Assembly (NCBI GenBank): GCA_028709565.1
Contig: JAQVWU010000058.1
Coordinates: 3,815 to 11,236, forward strand
DNA length: 7,422 nt
Source: Eubacteriales bacterium
GTDB taxonomy: Bacteria > Bacillota > Clostridia > Oscillospirales > CAG-272
Reading direction: 5' to 3'
Shown here in pieces: positions 5,820 through 7,422 of this stretch (position 1 is the stretch's first letter; each line of letters starts with the position of its first letter). The notes under the pieces were generated by a model. It saw only the letters and a program-made list of their open reading frames with translations. It made no database searches and had not been told where the DNA came from. A program made the translations under genes and the position numbers.

Positions 5820-5825
5820 TACAAA

Positions 5826-6587
5826 TTGGAAGACAAACTCAAAATCTACGGCTTTAACAATCTGACAAAATCGCTGAGTTTTAACATATACGATGTCTGT
5901 TATGCTAAAACTCCGCGCGAGCAGAAGGATTATATCGCTTACATTGACGGACAATATAACTCCGAGCGCATTACAAATCTGATGACCAATCTGACCGAGA
6001 TGATAGGGGCAAAGGTATTGAACGTGTCCAAGCAGGATTATGACCCCCAGGGCGCTTCGGTAACATTTCTGATTGCCGAAGAGTCCATGATTCCCATGGG
6101 CGGAGAGGCGATAGTCTCCCATCTCGATAAAAGTCACGTCACGGTGCATACATATCCCGAGTATCATCCGGATACCTGTATTGCCACCTTCCGCGTCGAT
6201 GTGGATGTAGCCACCTGCGGAGAGATAACGCCTTTGTCGACCCTTGACTATTTAATCGGCAGTTTTGACAGCGATATTATTACAATGGATTACCGTGTCC
6301 GGGGTTTTACAAGAAGCGTCACCGGCGAAAAATTATTTATCGACCATAACATAACATCAATTCAGGACTACATCGATAAGGGTACGCTGCGCCGTTACGA
6401 TGCGGTTGACATAAATGTTTACCAGGCCAATATCTTCCATACAAAGATGCTCATCAAAGAGCTGGATCTGCAGAATTACCTGTTCAACACCGATGTATAC
6501 GAACTGCAGCCCCAGACCCGCCTTGACATCACATCCAATCTGCGTGTGGAAATGATAGAAATTTTCAGCGGGAGGAATATTTATTAA
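5826..6587 (+). CDS. speD: S-adenosylmethionine decarboxylase proenzyme (E. coli-type SpeD)
   Basis: This 253-residue pyruvoyl enzyme decarboxylates S-adenosylmethionine, giving the aminopropyl donor for spermidine synthesis. The sequence closely follows E. coli SpeD from its first residues (KLKIYGFNNLTKSLSF at 4-19, then YDVCYAKT and QDYDPQGASVT). The self-cleavage site is intact: in HLDKSHVTVHTYPE (99-112), cutting between K102 and S103 would create the pyruvoyl group on the new alpha chain. C131 in ATCGEITPL matches the conserved catalytic cysteine, and DYRVRGFTR and VYQANIFHTKM are present. The start is the TTG at 5826, which aligns with the E. coli start and has GGGAGG 6 nt upstream; an open frame reaching back to 5556 is not supported. 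This is the larger form of SpeD typical of Gram-negatives but also found in some Firmicutes, not the short B. subtilis/archaeal form. It is followed after 3 nt by a decarboxylase gene in a polyamine operon. Confidence 0.96.
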   Translation: MEDKLKIYGFNNLTKSLSFNIYDVCYAKTPREQKDYIAYIDGQYNSERITNLMTNLTEMIGAKVLNVSKQDYDPQGASVTFLIAEESMIPMGGEAIVSHLDKSHVTVHTYPEYHPDTCIATFRVDVDVATCGEITPLSTLDYLIGSFDSDIITMDYRVRGFTRSVTGEKLFIDHNITSIQDYIDKGTLRRYDAVDINVYQANIFHTKMLIKELDLQNYLFNTDVYELQPQTRLDITSNLRVEMIEIFSGRNIY

Positions 6588-6590
6588 ACA

Positions 6591-7422
6591 ATGTCGGATA
6601 TTATCACACAACAACGGGCTCCGATTTATGAAGCGCTCGAAAATTTTAAAAGAATGCGAATTGTCCCTTTCGACGTACCCGGACATAAGCGGGGCAGAGG
6701 AAATCCCGAGCTGACCGAATTTCTGGGCGAGCGCTGTGTCAGTGTCGATGTCAATTCCATGAAGCCGCTGGACAATCTGTGTCACCCGCTGTCGGTTATC
6801 CGGGACGCCGAAAGACTGGCGGCTGACGCTTTCGGCGCGGCAAACGCGTATTTCATGGTAAACGGCACCACCTCAGCCGTCCAGAGTATGGTGCTCTATG
6901 CCTGCAAAAAGGGTGATAAGATAATCCTGCCGCGAAATGTGCATCGCAGCGCGATAAATGTCCTTGTCCTGTGCGGAGCGGTGCCTGTGTATGTCAACCC
7001 CGAGGTTGACAAACGCCTGGGTATAGCGCTGGGGATGTCTATGGATATGCTGCGCAAAACCATAGGGGAAAATCCCGACGCCAAAGCGGTTCTTATCAAC
7101 AATCCGACCTATTACGGCATATGCTCGGATATCCGTTCGGCTGCCGTTATGGCTCACCGTCATAATATGCTGCTGCTCGCCGATGAAGCCCACGGAACAC
7201 ATTTCTCTTTCGGAGAAAACATGCCTGTATCGGCAATGGAGGCGGGCGCCGATATGTCCTCGGTCAGCATGCATAAATCGGGCGGCAGTCTGACCCAGAG
7301 TTCATTTTTGCTTCTCGGTCCGGCAATAAACGAGGATTATATGCCGCAGGTGATAAATCTGACACAGACAACAAGCGCGTCCTACCTGCTTTTGTCCAGC
7401 CTTGATATCTCCCGCCGGAATC
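6591..7422 (+). CDS. speA: PLP-dependent Orn/Lys/Arg decarboxylase, probable arginine decarboxylase (3' end cut by window)
   Basis: The first 277 residues are visible; the frame runs open to the window edge, with no stop. This is a fold-type I (aspartate aminotransferase-like) PLP enzyme of the Orn/Lys/Arg decarboxylase family. PGHKRG is at residues 30-35, VNGTTSA at 90-96, INNPTYYG in the middle, and DEAHGTH at 198-204, where D198 contacts the pyridine nitrogen. The Schiff-base lysine is K229 in SMHKSGGSLTQSS. No N-terminal receiver-like wing domain precedes PGHKRG, so it is the short Bacillus SpeA/YaaO-like form (usually about 480-490 residues). The start ATG is 3 nt after the speD stop; GGAGG inside the end of speD (6571-6575) is 15 nt away, so initiation may rely on coupling. 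Next to speD, decarboxylation of arginine to agmatine is the likeliest job, but lysine or ornithine cannot be excluded from these residues. Confidence 0.9.
   Translation, partial: MSDIITQQRAPIYEALENFKRMRIVPFDVPGHKRGRGNPELTEFLGERCVSVDVNSMKPLDNLCHPLSVIRDAERLAADAFGAANAYFMVNGTTSAVQSMVLYACKKGDKIILPRNVHRSAINVLVLCGAVPVYVNPEVDKRLGIALGMSMDMLRKTIGENPDAKAVLINNPTYYGICSDIRSAAVMAHRHNMLLLADEAHGTHFSFGENMPVSAMEAGADMSSVSMHKSGGSLTQSSFLLLGPAINEDYMPQVINLTQTTSASYLLLSSLDISRRN

Larger units (their letters stand above)
5364..5825 (+). other. Long structured non-coding interval between tRNA-Ser and speD
   Basis: This stretch has 462 nt without a supportable gene. From left to right it holds a weak hairpin that may end the tRNA transcript (5381-5397, then T-rich), a strong two-part stem (5421-5474), a 7-bp hairpin (5476-5493), a terminator-like hairpin (5507-5532), a three-way-junction fold (5520-5597), a small hairpin (5607-5623), an AT-rich hairpin (5634-5657), a possible -10 box (5777-5782) and the speD ribosome binding site. 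An open frame in phase with speD crosses 5556-5825 but looks like translated non-coding DNA. The density of stems suggests RNA structure, though function is unproven. Confidence 0.6.

Noticed and set aside
5715..6167. 150-codon minus-strand open frame opposite speD
   Set aside because: It is a shadow of the well-supported speD frame, with no family resemblance.

Overview
The window looks like chromosomal core sequence from a low-to-mid GC Firmicute, most likely an anaerobic clostridial lineage (class Clostridia). The clues are strong GGAGG-type ribosome binding sites, TTG starts behind good Shine-Dalgarno sites, a SecG with a clostridial-type core next to an RNase R gene, a SpoIVFB-like M50 protease, and a short Bacillus-type Orn/Lys/Arg decarboxylase. 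The organism call is inference. I see no transposase, phage gene, CRISPR array or other mobile element.

Layout. Bases 1-88 hold no gene that I can support. Positions 89-1503 form a two-gene minus-strand unit: a PHP-domain metallohydrolase (CehA/McbA-like), followed 2 nt later by an unrecognised multi-pass membrane protein whose C-terminus is an in-frame 12-bp tandem repeat. A short divergent gap leads to a plus-strand M50 intramembrane protease (1574-2131). That gene converges, with 9 nt between stop codons, on rnr (RNase R, minus, 2141-4282). Upstream of rnr is secG (minus, 4566-4934). The 283-nt gap between secG and rnr contains a minus-strand intrinsic terminator and two related octamer tandem arrays, one of them running across the secG stop codon. 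rnr has its own probable promoter.

From 5217 onward everything reads plus. A consensus sigma-A promoter drives a tRNA-Ser(UGA). A 462-nt non-coding stretch rich in hairpins follows, then speD (S-adenosylmethionine decarboxylase proenzyme, TTG start) and, 3 nt after it, a PLP-dependent arginine-decarboxylase-type gene that runs off the right edge. The last two genes look like the start of a polyamine (spermidine) operon: the decarboxylase would make agmatine (or another diamine precursor) and SpeD would make the aminopropyl donor.

The part most worth a second look is the tRNA-speD interval (5364-5825). It can fold into several strong stems, including a 9-bp terminator-like hairpin and an overlapping, mutually exclusive long helix that closes a three-way junction. 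It could be an undescribed structured RNA or a leader controlling the polyamine operon. I could not match it to any riboswitch class I know.
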